DNA from: Desulfobulbaceae bacterium
GTDB taxonomy: Bacteria > Desulfobacterota > Desulfobulbia > Desulfobulbales > Desulfocapsaceae
Assembly (NCBI GenBank): GCA_003249645.1
Contig: QKIH01000001.1
Span: 1-39,271 of the forward strand
DNA: 39,271 nucleotides
Reading direction: 5' to 3'
Shown: piece by piece, positions 16,822-27,007 of the stretch
How positions within the stretch are numbered: the first letter of the stretch is position 1
Layout: each line of letters begins with the position of its first letter
Notes under the pieces: generated by a model
Database searches by the model: none
Seen by the model: only the letters and a program-made list of their open reading frames with translations
Told to the model about the DNA's origin: nothing
Translations under genes and position numbers: made by a program

Positions 16822-17460
16822 ATGGACGTCAGTCAGTTTAGAAGGGAATATCTACAGGACGGGTTAAGCCGGGACAAGCTTAATCCGAACCCTGTAGAAC
16901 AGTTTTCGCAGTGGTTTGAGCAGGCAAGGCAGACCAATAAAAGCGATCCGACGGCTATGGTTCTGGCCACCGTCGGTAAAGACGGCATGCCGAGCCAGAG
17001 AACAGTGCTGTTAAAATATTATGATGAACAGGGGTTTGTTTTCTTCACCAACCTTGAAAGCAGAAAAGCGACCGAGATTGCAGGAAACCCGAAGGTCAGC
17101 CTGTTGATGGTATGGCTCGATCTCGAACGGCAGATCATCATAAACGGTGTTGCCAGCAAGATTTCAGCCGCAGAGTCGGCGAAATATTTTATGACCAGGC
17201 CGAAAGACTCGCAGATAGCAGCCTGGGTATCGAGTCAGAGTCATGTTATCTCTTCGCGCAAGATGCTGATGCAGAAATTTAGCGAAATGAAGAGAAAATT
17301 CAGTGAAGGGAAAATTCCTCTGCCCTCATTCTGGGGCGGGTACCGGGTTGAACCGCTGGAAATCGAATTCTGGCAGGGTAGAGAAAACAGACTGCATGAT
17401 CGGTTTATGTATAAAAAAGATGAAACCGGTATCTGGAAGATAGAACGATTGGCGCCGTGA
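16822..17460 (+). CDS. pdxH: pyridoxine/pyridoxamine 5'-phosphate oxidase
   Basis: A 212-residue FMN enzyme that oxidises PNP or PMP to pyridoxal 5'-phosphate with O2 as acceptor. It is full length. Family landmarks: PTAMVLATVGKDGMPSQRTV, FFTNLESRKATE (FMN and phosphate contacts), and the C-terminal signature with FWGGYR, EFWQGRENRLHDR and the final LAP. The substrate-binding segment usually written FPW..LERQ reads VWLDLERQI here, a minor change. ATG 16822 has AAGGGAA upstream. It is convergent with the binding-protein gene at 17467, leaving only 6 bases between stops. Its need for O2 indicates the organism meets oxygen at least at times, or obtains PLP by salvage under such conditions. Confidence 0.96.
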   Translation: MDVSQFRREYLQDGLSRDKLNPNPVEQFSQWFEQARQTNKSDPTAMVLATVGKDGMPSQRTVLLKYYDEQGFVFFTNLESRKATEIAGNPKVSLLMVWLDLERQIIINGVASKISAAESAKYFMTRPKDSQIAAWVSSQSHVISSRKMLMQKFSEMKRKFSEGKIPLPSFWGGYRVEPLEIEFWQGRENRLHDRFMYKKDETGIWKIERLAP

Positions 17461-17466
17461 GCGGGT

Positions 17467-18492
17467 TCACCAGATAAGATCTTCACCTGCCTGCTCTATA
17501 AGCCTATCAGGCAGAAAAAAATTGTAGTGGGCAGCAAGTTTCATATTGATTGCTACTCCAGGATCAGGTTTTTCCGGATAAAGGGTCGAGATGTCGGCCC
17601 CTTCAAAGAGTTTCACCAGCATTTTACTGATCTGTCTGCCGGTATCATATGTTGAAGGATAGTAGGATATCGGCGCTCCCCACTCCATCACATCTTTTCT
17701 GCCGAGTGCTATCAACGGTTTATCGGTATTCTGGATGACCATCTCAACATATTCTTTCTGGGCACCCATTTGATCATTAGGACTGAGGAAGAGATCGACA
17801 CTGTCAGAAAGTTCATCGACATACTTTTTCGCAAGCCTCGCCATGCGAATATGACCACCCTCGCCGGGAACGAACTCCACTTTTCTATAGTGGAATTTCA
17901 GCCGTTCAAATTCCCTTTGGTTTAGAACACTTTTCAATTCATTCAGGTAGCTTATTGATTGTGACATATCGGCATAGACGTAACCGATATTTATTGCCTC
18001 CGGCATAATTGTCTGGATGAAACGAAGCCTGCTGGCAACGTCTACCGGATAACTGACCCCGGTGAAATTGGCTTTTGGCGGAGCGTTGTATTTATCTATG
18101 ACGCCAAGTTCTATCGGGTTGGTAACAGTTCCGAAAACACACTTGTAGTTCGGGTTGTCGAAGGTAAAATCTTTAAAGTACTTGGTTGCCATGGTACCGC
18201 CGAGATAGATGGCGTCATAATGTTTGTCCTTTTCGGTGCGCCAGACCCGTGTTGCAAGGCCGCTTGCATTACCGATCGACCAGTAGGAGAGCTCAAGGTT
18301 GTTTCCGGCTGTGTAGCCCTCCCGTTCAAGATGATACATGATCATCTCACGCATTGAGTTGTAGGGTTCAGATTCCTGGGAATCGACATAAAGAAGAGTA
18401 TGCTCTCTTTCGGCATAAACCGGAGCAGAAAAAAAGCAGAGCAGAGCTGCCAGGACAAGAAACCAGGACCGATGAGGAATTCTTGTGTACAC
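17467..18492 (-). CDS. ABC-type substrate-binding protein (ABC_sub_bind, PF04392-like), orphan
   Basis: A 341-residue periplasmic protein. The segment after the signal peptide (about 1-27, ending SAPVYA) has the two-lobed type I binding-protein pattern: LLYVDSQESEPYN, YDAIYLGGTMATKYF, CVFGTVTNPIELG, NFTGVSYPVDVASRLRFIQTIMPEAINIGYVY. These are hallmarks of the PF04392 family. No permease or ATPase gene is next to it, so it may feed a distant transporter or act as a ligand sensor. I start it at GTG 18492, which has AGGAG five bases upstream and places the signal peptide at the N-terminus. The open frame continues to 18597, but that would bury the signal peptide behind 35 extra residues. Confidence 0.82.
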   Translation of the reverse strand: MYTRIPHRSWFLVLAALLCFFSAPVYAEREHTLLYVDSQESEPYNSMREMIMYHLEREGYTAGNNLELSYWSIGNASGLATRVWRTEKDKHYDAIYLGGTMATKYFKDFTFDNPNYKCVFGTVTNPIELGVIDKYNAPPKANFTGVSYPVDVASRLRFIQTIMPEAINIGYVYADMSQSISYLNELKSVLNQREFERLKFHYRKVEFVPGEGGHIRMARLAKKYVDELSDSVDLFLSPNDQMGAQKEYVEMVIQNTDKPLIALGRKDVMEWGAPISYYPSTYDTGRQISKMLVKLFEGADISTLYPEKPDPGVAINMKLAAHYNFFLPDRLIEQAGEDLIW

Positions 18493-18671
18493 GTGTTCTC
18501 CTGCTGTAACCGATGCAGCAATATTGCCAGTTTGTTTGAAAAGAATTACAAGATATGCTTTTACCCGCTTGTATACTGTTGTATTATCGTAACACACAGA
18601 TGGAACGGATGAAAGAAATTTTCCAGAATTTCAATATCTAACTTATTATCGAACTGGCTGATTTTTGTAAA

Positions 18672-19877
18672 ATGGAGCGGAGAAGGGTGAAGGGAAGACA
18701 ACAATTTTTCACCGGTTATATCGAAGGTTATTTCGGCAGGGTGCTTAACTGGCAGCAGCGCTATGGTATTATAGATACGCTCGCCGGTCTGGAAATGAAC
18801 ACCTATCTCTACGCACCTAAAGAAGATCCGTATCACCGAATAAAGTGGCGTGAATCATTTCCACCACAATGGCGCAGGAACCTGAAAGAACTGGCTGAAT
18901 ATGGAACCAGCAAAGGTGTTACGGTTATACCGGCAATTGCACCGGGACTTTCTTTTCATTATGCAGAGAAAAGTGATGTTCAGCTGCTGTCGGCAAAGTT
19001 TGAGCAATTATTTGAACTAGGCATGAAGAAGGTGGCCTTGCTGATGGATGATATTCCGCTTGTGCTGCCCCGGGAATGTGAAGGGAGGTTTCAATCACTT
19101 GGCGAAGCTCACGGTAAATTGCTGCAAACCCTGCTCGCTGCAATAAAGGCCATCTATAGTGACGCAGAACTCTTTTTCTGTCCCTCTGTTTACAGTGACC
19201 AGTTCGTTGAAGGGTGTGCTGTTGACTCCTCATATATCAAGGACCTGAAAGCCGCTATGCCAGAAGAAATAACCTTGTTCTGGACCGGTGACAGGATAAT
19301 TTCGCAGACTATTGATGAAAAAAGCTGCGGCGACATCTGCAATCTTTTCGGCAATAAGGTCATTTTCTGGGATAATCTTTACGCCAACGATTATGCACCG
19401 AATCGTCTGTTTGTCGGCGGCTTTGAAGGAAGAGACCATTCGTTCGTCCACTCTACCGCAGGGATAATGATCAATCCGACCGGATTGTATGAAACGGATA
19501 AATTTCTCCTGCACCACCTGGCTGGTTTTCTAGCCGGGGAAAAAGAACCCGATAGCTGCTGGCAGAAAACTGCTGAGTTATTTGAAATCCCTGAAAAATA
19601 TAGGGAGATAAAAGATTTCTTCTGGCTGCCGTACAGCACAGTCGATGAAAGCCGTTTCACCAAGGAATCGATTAACCGTCTTGGCAATCTCTATGACGAG
19701 CTCATTGTCCCCTGGGTTCATCCGCTTAAACTTGAATGGTATCCATGGTTGATGGGGCTTTATCTTGACTTTGAAATTATCAGATCCGATAAGCGCAATA
19801 ATCCTCAATGGCTGCAGCAGAGATACTCACCTGTTGTGGCTCATATGATTAAATCCAGGAATCCGAGTTTGATATAA
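18672..19877 (+). CDS. GH84-like beta-N-acetylglucosaminidase (O-GlcNAcase/hyaluronidase family), cytoplasmic
   Basis: A 401-residue protein whose first half matches the catalytic barrel of family GH84 (NAGidase): GYIEGYFGRVLNWQQR (15-30), NTYLYAPKEDPYHR (43-56), and LLMDDI with Asp126-Asp127 as the substrate-assisted catalytic pair. Later landmarks are FWTGDRI and IFWDNLYANDY. Characterised members remove beta-linked N-acetylglucosamine from proteins or glycans. No signal peptide or membrane segment is visible and the usual N-terminal accessory domain is absent, so the enzyme should stay in the cytoplasm. Start ATG 18672 lacks a clear ribosome site; GTG 18687 is possible. It stands divergent from the orphan binding-protein gene and convergent with the large kinase. 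The natural substrate is unknown. Confidence 0.87.
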   Translation: MERRRVKGRQQFFTGYIEGYFGRVLNWQQRYGIIDTLAGLEMNTYLYAPKEDPYHRIKWRESFPPQWRRNLKELAEYGTSKGVTVIPAIAPGLSFHYAEKSDVQLLSAKFEQLFELGMKKVALLMDDIPLVLPRECEGRFQSLGEAHGKLLQTLLAAIKAIYSDAELFFCPSVYSDQFVEGCAVDSSYIKDLKAAMPEEITLFWTGDRIISQTIDEKSCGDICNLFGNKVIFWDNLYANDYAPNRLFVGGFEGRDHSFVHSTAGIMINPTGLYETDKFLLHHLAGFLAGEKEPDSCWQKTAELFEIPEKYREIKDFFWLPYSTVDESRFTKESINRLGNLYDELIVPWVHPLKLEWYPWLMGLYLDFEIIRSDKRNNPQWLQQRYSPVVAHMIKSRNPSLI

Positions 19878-19947
19878 CACATTATAAATTTAACTTGAGA
19901 TAAGATATGATAGCGAGCCTTTATCGTGTATAGAGGCAATGTAAAGT

Positions 19948-22900
19948 TCAATTGTCTCGATCCAACACTTCCCTCACTTTTTTGGTTAAATCATTTTTAA
20001 AAAAAGGTTTTTGGATGAAATTTACTCCCGCATCCAGAACACCCTGATTTGCAATTACATTTCGCGTATAACCAGACATGAACAGGCACTTTATGCCGGG
20101 GTATAAGGGTAAAATATTCTTGGCTAAGTCGCGGCCGTTCATCTCTGGCATGACCACGTCGGTCATTAGCATGTGGATATCACCAACATGTTCTGTTGCC
20201 AGGAGAATTGCTTGACCTGGTGTGGTAGCCCGTAGCACGATGTATCCCTGTTGGGTGAGCATTGTTGCTGCCATATTAAGGATTGCTGGCTCGTCTTCAA
20301 CCAGCAGGATTGTCTCACGACCGCGTATGCTTTGAGATTCTGTTCTCTTTTCTGATTGCAGGGTTGCTTTGGTCTTGTGACGCTGTAAATAAAGCTTAAA
20401 AGTCGTCCCCTGGTCAATTTCACTGTAAACATTTATGTAACCCTTGTTTTGTTTCACTATCCCATAAACCGTTGCCAGGCCCAGACCTGTGCCTTTACCC
20501 TGTTCCTTTGTGGTAAAAAACGGCTCGAACAGGTGGGACTCGGTCTCGGCATTCATACCGCAGCCATTGTCGCTGACGGCAAGCATTACGTATTCGCCAG
20601 GTACACATCCCGTGTTATTCCTGCAGTACTCTTCGTCTAATGTGATATTGCCTGTTTCGATGGTCACTTTGCCGATACCAGTTATGGCATCCCGGGCGTT
20701 GATGCATAAGTTGGCAAGGAGTTGATCAACTTGACCAGGATCTATCTTCACCGGCCAGACGTTGCTGTCGGGAATCCAAACCAGTTCAATGTCTTCGCCA
20801 ATCAGTCGCCGTAACATGTTGAGCATGCTTGTCACAGTCTGATTAAGATCAATCACTTTGGGGGTTACGGTTTGTTTTCGGGCAAATGCAAGCAGTTGGC
20901 CGGTCAAATTGGCGGAACGTTTACCTGCATTTTGAATTTCCACCAGGTCAGAATAAAATGGCTGATCCGGTTTGATTTCCTCCAGAAGCAGATCCGCATG
21001 CCCGAGAATAACCGTTAACATGTTGTTGAAATCATGGGCGACCCCCCCGGCCAAACGGCCAACGGCTTCCATTTTTGTGAACTGGCGCAGATGCGCTTCT
21101 GTTTTTTTGCTTTCGGTAATATTGCGCATCCATTCAATGATGAATTCACAATTACCATCAATGTCAAGGAGAGGAATGACAATCATTTCGACCCAACCGA
21201 CATCAAAAATTTCAAGCTCTTCAATGTACGGTTTTCGTGTCTCGATAACTTGTTTCATGTGGCAGTCTGAGCAGACTTGCTCCTTTTCCCGATAGATCCG
21301 GTAGCACTTTTCACCAATGATCCGCCGGTCCATGGGAACGTCGGCAAGCCCTTTCCAGTTACTGTAGATGATATTCATATCCATGTCGTGAATGGATATC
21401 ATGTCTGGAATAGCGGTGAGCATTGCCTGAAAGAGCGATTCATTTTGCTGCAGGGCCTCCTCAGACCTCTTGAGCTCGGTAATCTCTGTGGAAAGTGTGC
21501 TCACGCCAAGCAATTCCCCAGAATCCTTCGAATGGATTGGAAACTTCTTGGTTAAAAAGAACCTCTCCTTCCCGTCATCAGAAGCAAGACGTTCTTCTGT
21601 GGTAATACATCCACCTGCAGGAAGGAGCAGTGCTTTTCGATCGTTATCCATGTATTCCTGAATTTGTTCTTCCGTCGCTAAGCCGTGAAAGAGTTCGACA
21701 TCGGTCTTGCCGACAAGTTGCTCCAAGCTCTGGTGTCCGGTCAGTTTCAGGTAAGCCTGGTTTGCAGTGAGATAGCGAAGCTCCGGGTCTTTAGATACAG
21801 CGATGCTGTCAACGTTGTCGATGAGTTGGTAGAGGTGCTGGCGTTCTTCTTCCATCTTTTTCCGGTCAGTGATGTCTACAATAGATCCCAAGACCTTCAG
21901 CGGTTTTCCCGATGAATCTCTTTCCAGCCTCGCTTTGGAAAGTATCGTCTTGCGCTCTGAGCCGTCTGCCGGAAGAATATCGAATTCTACATCATACGGT
22001 TTGCCATCGTTGATCAGGTCCACAAGAGCCTTATGAACACGTTTCTTTTCCGGGATACATGCTTCAATCTCATGGATGGGAAGCAGGTAGGAAGGAGGAG
22101 GGGGCATCCCATAAATATGAAAAGTCATATCCGATCCCCATATTTGACCTTGTTGCACATCAAACTCCCAACTGCCGATCTTGCCGATCGTCTGAGCATC
22201 AAGCAGTCTCATTGAGGACAGCTTGAGGGAATCTTCTGCACGTTTCTTCTCAAGTAAGACCAGTACATTAGATGTAAAGGCATGTACCAACTCGACATCT
22301 TGTTCAGTGTACCCTGTTGGCTTGTTGGCTACAGTGGTCAGTGCAACAACTTTACCATGACGAAGGACAGGTACGGAGATCAGATTATTAAGGGGTACGT
22401 GACCATGTGGCAAACCTTTCATTCTAGGATGATCTGTAGTCATATCGTTGAGAATAATCGGCTTTCGGTCAACTACAGCCTGAGCCCAAACTCCAGCGTC
22501 ATGGATGGAAAATAGGAGTGGTTTGTCATGAATAGTGCAGGAGGCCATAGCTTCCTTGGAATAGGAATGAACAGCCAACTCTTTTTCATCTTCGTCAAGG
22601 AACCCGAAAAATGAAAATTCACTGTCAGTGAGTTTCAGGACTTCTTCCAGGACCATGTCGCAGAGTTCTTTGTGTGTTGCGTCGGTTATTCTGGCAACAT
22701 TCCACAAGGACTGCAGCTGTTTTTTTAAACTGAGCGTTTCTGCTTCTGCACGCTTTTGCTGGAAATGATCTTGATTATCTTGTTGAATTTTTCCGGTGAA
22801 AGACAAGGGAACTGCAATTCCGTCCTTTTTAACTGTATCGTATTCAACTTCTGAAACTTCATCTGCCTGGCTGAACTCAGGGGCGTTCTCTTTAAAGTGA

Positions 22901-23142
22901 TCAGCCCAGTCTGGACGCAGAATATCCGCTAAATTTCGACTGATTAATTCATCCTGGCAGAATCCTGATATGTTTTGCAGTAATTGATTTACCTCAAGAG
23001 AAATTCCATCTTGATTTAGAGACTGAAATGGTAAAGGCAGATTGTTCAGGAAGTGGATTAATCTTTCTTCTCTCTTTATCAATGCAGTCTCTAGGTCATT
23101 GATGCGGTTCTCAAGTTCTTCGTAGGTTGGCTTATCAGACAT
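19948..23142 (-). CDS. multi-PAS/GAF hybrid histidine kinase
   Basis: A 1064-residue soluble protein. In order: coiled-coil start (5-30), PAS (about 25-130), GAF (about 143-300), PAS (about 310-425), PAS (about 435-555) and PAS (about 565-680). Then HisKA with phospho-His703 in GGVAHDFNN, HATPase with NLCINARDA and KGTGLGLA (about 883-890), and a C-terminal receiver with Asp995 ([13 protein letters not shown]) and Lys1045. There is no membrane segment, so the signals are intracellular. The fourth PAS domain has Cys613, Cys624 and Cys627 (CSDCH), a cysteine pattern seen in many PAS domains of this kind. Kinase and receiver resemble the heme kinase at 230-2521 closely enough to be paralogs. No partner gene is adjacent. 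Confidence 0.93.
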   Translation of the reverse strand: MSDKPTYEELENRINDLETALIKREERLIHFLNNLPLPFQSLNQDGISLEVNQLLQNISGFCQDELISRNLADILRPDWADHFKENAPEFSQADEVSEVEYDTVKKDGIAVPLSFTGKIQQDNQDHFQQKRAEAETLSLKKQLQSLWNVARITDATHKELCDMVLEEVLKLTDSEFSFFGFLDEDEKELAVHSYSKEAMASCTIHDKPLLFSIHDAGVWAQAVVDRKPIILNDMTTDHPRMKGLPHGHVPLNNLISVPVLRHGKVVALTTVANKPTGYTEQDVELVHAFTSNVLVLLEKKRAEDSLKLSSMRLLDAQTIGKIGSWEFDVQQGQIWGSDMTFHIYGMPPPPSYLLPIHEIEACIPEKKRVHKALVDLINDGKPYDVEFDILPADGSERKTILSKARLERDSSGKPLKVLGSIVDITDRKKMEEERQHLYQLIDNVDSIAVSKDPELRYLTANQAYLKLTGHQSLEQLVGKTDVELFHGLATEEQIQEYMDNDRKALLLPAGGCITTEERLASDDGKERFFLTKKFPIHSKDSGELLGVSTLSTEITELKRSEEALQQNESLFQAMLTAIPDMISIHDMDMNIIYSNWKGLADVPMDRRIIGEKCYRIYREKEQVCSDCHMKQVIETRKPYIEELEIFDVGWVEMIVIPLLDIDGNCEFIIEWMRNITESKKTEAHLRQFTKMEAVGRLAGGVAHDFNNMLTVILGHADLLLEEIKPDQPFYSDLVEIQNAGKRSANLTGQLLAFARKQTVTPKVIDLNQTVTSMLNMLRRLIGEDIELVWIPDSNVWPVKIDPGQVDQLLANLCINARDAITGIGKVTIETGNITLDEEYCRNNTGCVPGEYVMLAVSDNGCGMNAETESHLFEPFFTTKEQGKGTGLGLATVYGIVKQNKGYINVYSEIDQGTTFKLYLQRHKTKATLQSEKRTESQSIRGRETILLVEDEPAILNMAATMLTQQGYIVLRATTPGQAILLATEHVGDIHMLMTDVVMPEMNGRDLAKNILPLYPGIKCLFMSGYTRNVIANQGVLDAGVNFIQKPFFKNDLTKKVREVLDRDN

Positions 23143-23677
23143 GGTTTCAAAAAGCTAATAATGATCAAATATTTTAAGATGCCACATTCCATGAAAAAAA
23201 AGAATATTATATAACAGAATAATTATCAAGACGCATTGACATGGCCTATCCAGCTCCAAAACTATAAGCTTTTAATCGTAGATTGAAAGCAGGTCTGACT
23301 TATTGGTCAACATTAAGCTATGGATAAGCTGTCTGCAGGCAAGGCAAAACAATCACCATTTAGAGTTGTTATAGACGTTTCCTGTATCTAATTGACATAT
23401 TTTATTATTACCCGGAATTTTGGATCTTAGATCGAATCTAGCGTTTAAACGATTATTTTTTGTTACGTAATACCGTTAAAGTCCGGCATGAGTAGTGAGT
23501 GTGTTTGTTATTTCTTTGAATGACCCAAACTTGGTGCCTGAAGCAATTGGCGGAAAGAGAACTTGAGCGGGTGCGAGCTTCTTGAGCTTCCAATAACGTG
23601 AGGATTGCTTGTGCCTGGTGGAGAGCAGGTACTTGAAAGGCTGAGATTGGGGTCCTTTCTTTTCTGGAGCAGTCAAG
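23143..23677. other. gene-poor stretch, no gene recognised
   Basis: AT-rich near the kinase start (23143-23475), which must contain the kinase promoter, although no clear elements were seen. Between 23476 and 23694 a 72-codon minus-strand frame is open (MNQQDNLTAPEKK...), with its ATG inside the arm of the hairpin at 23678-23731. It has no recognised domain and no ribosome site, so it may be chance or a decayed gene. Confidence 0.4.
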
Positions 23678-23731
23678 TTATCCTGCTGATTCATTTTCTT
23701 TTTCCCAAAAGAAAATGAATCAGCAGGATAA
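23678..23731 (-). terminator. 25-bp perfect inverted repeat after the sugar operon
   Basis: Arms 23678-23702 and 23707-23731 are perfect reverse complements over 25 bases with a 4-nt loop (TCCC on the plus strand). It begins 17 bases beyond the stop of the last permease gene and should fold very stably in the operon transcript. There is no T-run directly after it, so it may act as a 3' barrier to exonucleases. The length is unusual for an intrinsic terminator; an origin as a small mobile or duplicated element is possible. Confidence 0.7.
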
Positions 23732-23748
23732 TAGTGACTCTCTTCTGC

Positions 23749-24573
23749 TTATTCCTTCACCGAGCCAGCCAGCAGTCCGCGAATAAAATAACGTCCCAGG
23801 AAAATATAGATGCAGAGAACCGGGAGGGCCGCCATGATTGAGCCTGCCATTGGCAGGTTCCAGCTGACCGCCTGTCCGCCTGCCAGATTGGCAAGACCGA
23901 CGGTAATCGGGTTTTCTGAGTGTCTGGTCAGGGTGATCGCCCAGAGGAACTCGTTCCATATCTGGGTGAACTGCCACAGACTGGTGACAACAAAGCCCGG
24001 AATCGACAGCGGGAAGACCAGCTTGAGATAGACAGAGAAGAATCCTGCTCCGTCAAGGCGTGCTGATTCAATCAGTGAATCTGGAATCTGGGCGTAAAAG
24101 TTTCTGAAAATAAGAGAGGTGATGGGAAGGCCGTAAACAATGTGAGCCAGGATCAGGCCGGGTAGGCCGCCGTACAGGTTCATTGCTCTTAAGGTCTGGA
24201 ATAATGGGATGAGGATAACCTGATACGGGATAAACATACCGAAGAGGAAGAGGGTGAAGATAATTTCGCTTCCTTTGAACTTCCATTTTGAAAAAACGTA
24301 ACCGTTCAGTGAGCCTAGTATCGTTGATCCGGCGGTGGCACAGATGGTGAGAATGAAAGAATTCACCAGGTTGGGGCGAAGCATTGCAAAGGCTTCAGAA
24401 AAACTGGCCCAGTTGAGGGTTGCAGGCAGGTCCCAGCTTGTCGGCAGGGTGATGTCACCCGGCTGTTTAAGGGCTGTGACAACCGCCATGTAGGCAGGCA
24501 TCAGGAAAAATATGACCAGTATGCCAAGCGTTGCATAGTAACTGACAGTTTTTATATTCACTTTTGACTTCAT
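23749..24573 (-). CDS. carbohydrate ABC transporter permease, MalG type
   Basis: A 274-residue inner-membrane protein with six predicted helices. The cytoplasmic EAA loop that docks on the ATPase is [25 protein letters not shown], about 167-191. The N-terminal [11 protein letters not shown] and the NSF.LTI...[13 protein letters not shown] segments are typical of MalG-family CUT1 permeases. It is the last gene of the operon, directly after the partner permease: the stop of that gene (24574) abuts this start (24573). It pairs with the protein at 24574-25689 to form the channel for the sugar delivered by the binding protein at 25748. Confidence 0.94.
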   Translation of the reverse strand: MKSKVNIKTVSYYATLGILVIFFLMPAYMAVVTALKQPGDITLPTSWDLPATLNWASFSEAFAMLRPNLVNSFILTICATAGSTILGSLNGYVFSKWKFKGSEIIFTLFLFGMFIPYQVILIPLFQTLRAMNLYGGLPGLILAHIVYGLPITSLIFRNFYAQIPDSLIESARLDGAGFFSVYLKLVFPLSIPGFVVTSLWQFTQIWNEFLWAITLTRHSENPITVGLANLAGGQAVSWNLPMAGSIMAALPVLCIYIFLGRYFIRGLLAGSVKE

Positions 24574-25689
24574 TTATCTGGTCCTCCTCTGTTTGTACTG
24601 GGTGATCAGATAAGGAATGATAAAGGTCGCCGCCAGAAGAAAAAGTACGATGGCAATCGATGCGCCTCTTGCAAATTCGTTGGCCCTGAATGTGGTCAGA
24701 TACATGTTCAGGGCAGGGTGTCCGGTTTCTGCATTGTCCGGGCCTGTCATAGAGAAAATAAGGTCAAACATCTTCAGTGAAATATGGGATAGAATAATAA
24801 CCGCACTGATGGTGATCGGTTTGAGCATCGGTATGGCAATATGCGTGTAATAAGCACTCGTGCTTGCACCGTCGAGCATGGCGGCATCATGGAGATCCTG
24901 TGAGATACCGTTGAATCCTGCAAGATACAGTGCCATGGTATAGCCCGAATACTGCCAGATGGTAGCCATGATGATACCGAGCGTTGCCAGGTTGAAACCA
25001 TGGATCTCTTCAAGAATAAGCGCCTTGGGCAGCATATCTCCGCCGATCCAGGCGGTGAGGCCTGAAAGTGCGCCTATGGCAAGCCATTTAACCGATTTGG
25101 ACCGGCTGTTTCTGTACACGATAAAGCCGATGATAATTGTAATGACGGCAACCAGGTAGAGACCGATCTGCAGAAGGTTCTGCCAGTTAAAGGCAAGAAC
25201 AGTGGTTTTTGCAGACAGCCATTTAAAAGTAAGAGGCTTAAATCCCGCATAAGTGGGCAGAATGTTAACGCCGCCCTGCGGCGCCAGCATCCAGCGCCAG
25301 ATTGTACCTGAAACGATAAACGAGAGCGACATCGGATAGAGAAAGACGGTTCGCAGGAAATCTTCGCCTTTAGGTTTGCGGTCAAGCAGGATGGCTATAA
25401 ACATCCCAAGCCCCACGGCGCCGGCGAGAAGGGAGACAGAATAGAAAACGGCGTTTACCATATCCTGACGGAATCTTCCTTCCAGAAAACCGGTAAAGAG
25501 GTCAACATAGTTCTGGATACCGATAAAGTGCTTTACCGGATGTTCAGCCAGTGCGGCTACACCGCCCCAGTCAGTCAGGGATATCCAAATGGTGTTGCCG
25601 ATAAAGCCGTAGACAAAAATTCCGATCAGGACAATTGACGGCAACAGCGTGAGAAATGCCTTGATCCGGTCTCGTGATACTTCCCGCAT
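24574..25689 (-). CDS. carbohydrate ABC transporter permease, MalF type, with internal insert
   Basis: A 371-residue permease, longer than the usual 290-310. Family features: N-terminal helix (FLTLLPSIVLIGIFVYGF), ..WISLTDWGG, NAVFYSVSLLAGAVGLGMFIAILLDRK, and the EAA loop DAAMLDGASTSAYYTHIAIPMLKP (about 268-291). The extra length lies at about 165-225, where an additional hydrophobic segment pair (LYLVAVITIIIGFIVY ... LAIGALSGLTAWIGG) is inserted before the core. This layout recalls the glucose/mannose (Gts-type) transporters. The start (25689) is 58 bases after the binding-protein gene, with a GC-rich hairpin in between that probably lowers its expression relative to the binding protein. Confidence 0.93.
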   Translation of the reverse strand: MREVSRDRIKAFLTLLPSIVLIGIFVYGFIGNTIWISLTDWGGVAALAEHPVKHFIGIQNYVDLFTGFLEGRFRQDMVNAVFYSVSLLAGAVGLGMFIAILLDRKPKGEDFLRTVFLYPMSLSFIVSGTIWRWMLAPQGGVNILPTYAGFKPLTFKWLSAKTTVLAFNWQNLLQIGLYLVAVITIIIGFIVYRNSRSKSVKWLAIGALSGLTAWIGGDMLPKALILEEIHGFNLATLGIIMATIWQYSGYTMALYLAGFNGISQDLHDAAMLDGASTSAYYTHIAIPMLKPITISAVIILSHISLKMFDLIFSMTGPDNAETGHPALNMYLTTFRANEFARGASIAIVLFLLAATFIIPYLITQYKQRRTR

Positions 25690-25707
25690 AATCTTTTCAC
25701 CTGGTTG

Positions 25708-25733
25708 CAGCGGCCGACAATGGCCGGCCGCTG
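25708..25733 (-). other. intercistronic GC-rich hairpin after the binding-protein gene
   Basis: CAGCGGCCG (25708-25716) and CGGCCGCTG (25725-25733) form a 9-bp GC-rich stem with an 8-nt loop between the binding-protein and MalF-type permease genes. In malE-malF and similar operons such structures stabilise the upstream message, giving more binding protein than permease. That role is inferred here. Confidence 0.6.
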
Positions 25734-25747
25734 ATTGAAAACGTTAC

Positions 25748-27007
25748 TTATTTTGCAATACCGTTTTTCACGGCGATCTGCTGAGCAGCTTTTGCAGTCA
25801 TCTGAGCATTCTTGGACTTCAGGAACATTTCCATAACTGAGGCAAAATCGTTCATGAAACCTTCGTTTGCAGTAACACCATGGGCAAGAGAACCGACGAT
25901 GGTGTCTTTGGCAAAGTCAGCAGCTGCAGATTTTGCATAGTCATTGTATTTGGAAAGATCGGAGTCAGTACGAGCTGAGATAGATCCTTTCAGAGGGTTA
26001 AATGCATCGGAACCTTCTTTTGAGCCGAGGGTTACGAGCCATGCTTTAGCGTTATCGAGGTTTTTCACGCCTTTTGGCAGACCGAAGGAGTCAGCAAGAA
26101 ACATGAACTCACCGCCGGTTCCCGGGCTTGCTTCCCATCCAAAGCCGGTGCCAGGGGCAAGACCTTTGGTGGTGGAAAGATAACCGGCTGCCCAGTCACC
26201 CATAACGTTGAAGGCTGCTCTTCCGTCAACGACCATATCGGTGGCCTGCTGCCAGCTTAAAGAAGAGGCATCATCGTTGGTGTACTCAAGAACTTTACCG
26301 AAAAGCTCCCATACGGCAACGCCTTCCGGGCTGTCAAAAGCAAGCTCTCCAGACCAGAGGGCATCCCATTTTTTTGCACCGAGAGAAGCGAGTGCTACAG
26401 ATTCCCACAGGTGGTTTGCGGTCCAGTTCTGGGCAAGGGCCAGAGGCACGATGCCTTTTTCTTTCAGCATAGGAGCAACTTTCAGGAAGTCGTCCCAGGT
26501 CTTTGGTGCTTCGATTCCAAATTCTTTCAATTTAGAAGGGATGTACCACATAACGTTGCTGCGGTGAATATTTACAGGAACAGACCAGATACCCTTGTCG
26601 GTACCGATAAGCTTGATAAGTCCTTCTGGGAAAACACTCATCCAGCCCTGCTCTTCAAAAAGCGGGGTAAGGTCTTCCATTCTGTCTGCCATAACCCAGG
26701 TGCCGATGAGCTCCTGACCTGCATGGACCTGAAAGCTGTCAGGCGGGTTGCCGCCAAGCATACGGGTTTTAAGTACTGCTTTGGCGTTGACGCCGGAACC
26801 GCCGGTAACGGTGGCATTGATTACTTCGACTCCTGGATGTTCCTTTTTGTAAACATCAATCAGGGCTTCAAGGGCTGGGCCTTCATCGCCTGCCCACCAG
26901 GAGAAAATCTCCAGTTCTCCGGTAAGATCCTTGGCCTGTGCAGTCTGGAAAATACCCAGAAAGCAGAGAGCGGTAAGAGCCGCTACCATTTTGAACAGCT
27001 TTTTCAT
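25748..27007 (-). CDS. sugar ABC transporter periplasmic binding protein (CUT1, glucose/galactose-type)
   Basis: A 419-residue exported protein. The signal peptide is about 1-25 (FKMVAALTALCFLGIF, cleavage after AQA). The mature part opens with LEIFSWWAGDEGPALEALI and contains NPPDSFQVHAGQEL, WSVPVNIHRSNVMWY, PKTWDDFL and WTANHLWE, which are features of cluster-1 binding proteins, close to the glucose/mannose/galactose-binding branch. No lipobox is seen, so it should be free in the periplasm. The start has a very strong AAGGAGGAG site, fitting high expression. Neighbouring galT and galK suggest galactose or a galactoside/glucose as ligand; the ligand itself is inferred. Confidence 0.94.
   Translation of the reverse strand: MKKLFKMVAALTALCFLGIFQTAQAKDLTGELEIFSWWAGDEGPALEALIDVYKKEHPGVEVINATVTGGSGVNAKAVLKTRMLGGNPPDSFQVHAGQELIGTWVMADRMEDLTPLFEEQGWMSVFPEGLIKLIGTDKGIWSVPVNIHRSNVMWYIPSKLKEFGIEAPKTWDDFLKVAPMLKEKGIVPLALAQNWTANHLWESVALASLGAKKWDALWSGELAFDSPEGVAVWELFGKVLEYTNDDASSLSWQQATDMVVDGRAAFNVMGDWAAGYLSTTKGLAPGTGFGWEASPGTGGEFMFLADSFGLPKGVKNLDNAKAWLVTLGSKEGSDAFNPLKGSISARTDSDLSKYNDYAKSAAADFAKDTIVGSLAHGVTANEGFMNDFASVMEMFLKSKNAQMTAKAAQQIAVKNGIAK

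Noticed and set aside
21250..21275. CxxCH (CSDCH) in a PAS domain of the large kinase, suggesting a heme site
   Set aside because: The protein has no membrane segment or signal peptide, so c-type heme attachment is not expected. This cysteine pattern is common in cytoplasmic PAS domains of this kind.
23476..23694. A 72-codon minus-strand frame starting in the hairpin arm
   Set aside because: No ribosome site, no recognisable domain, and its start lies within a stable hairpin; kept only as part of the gap description.
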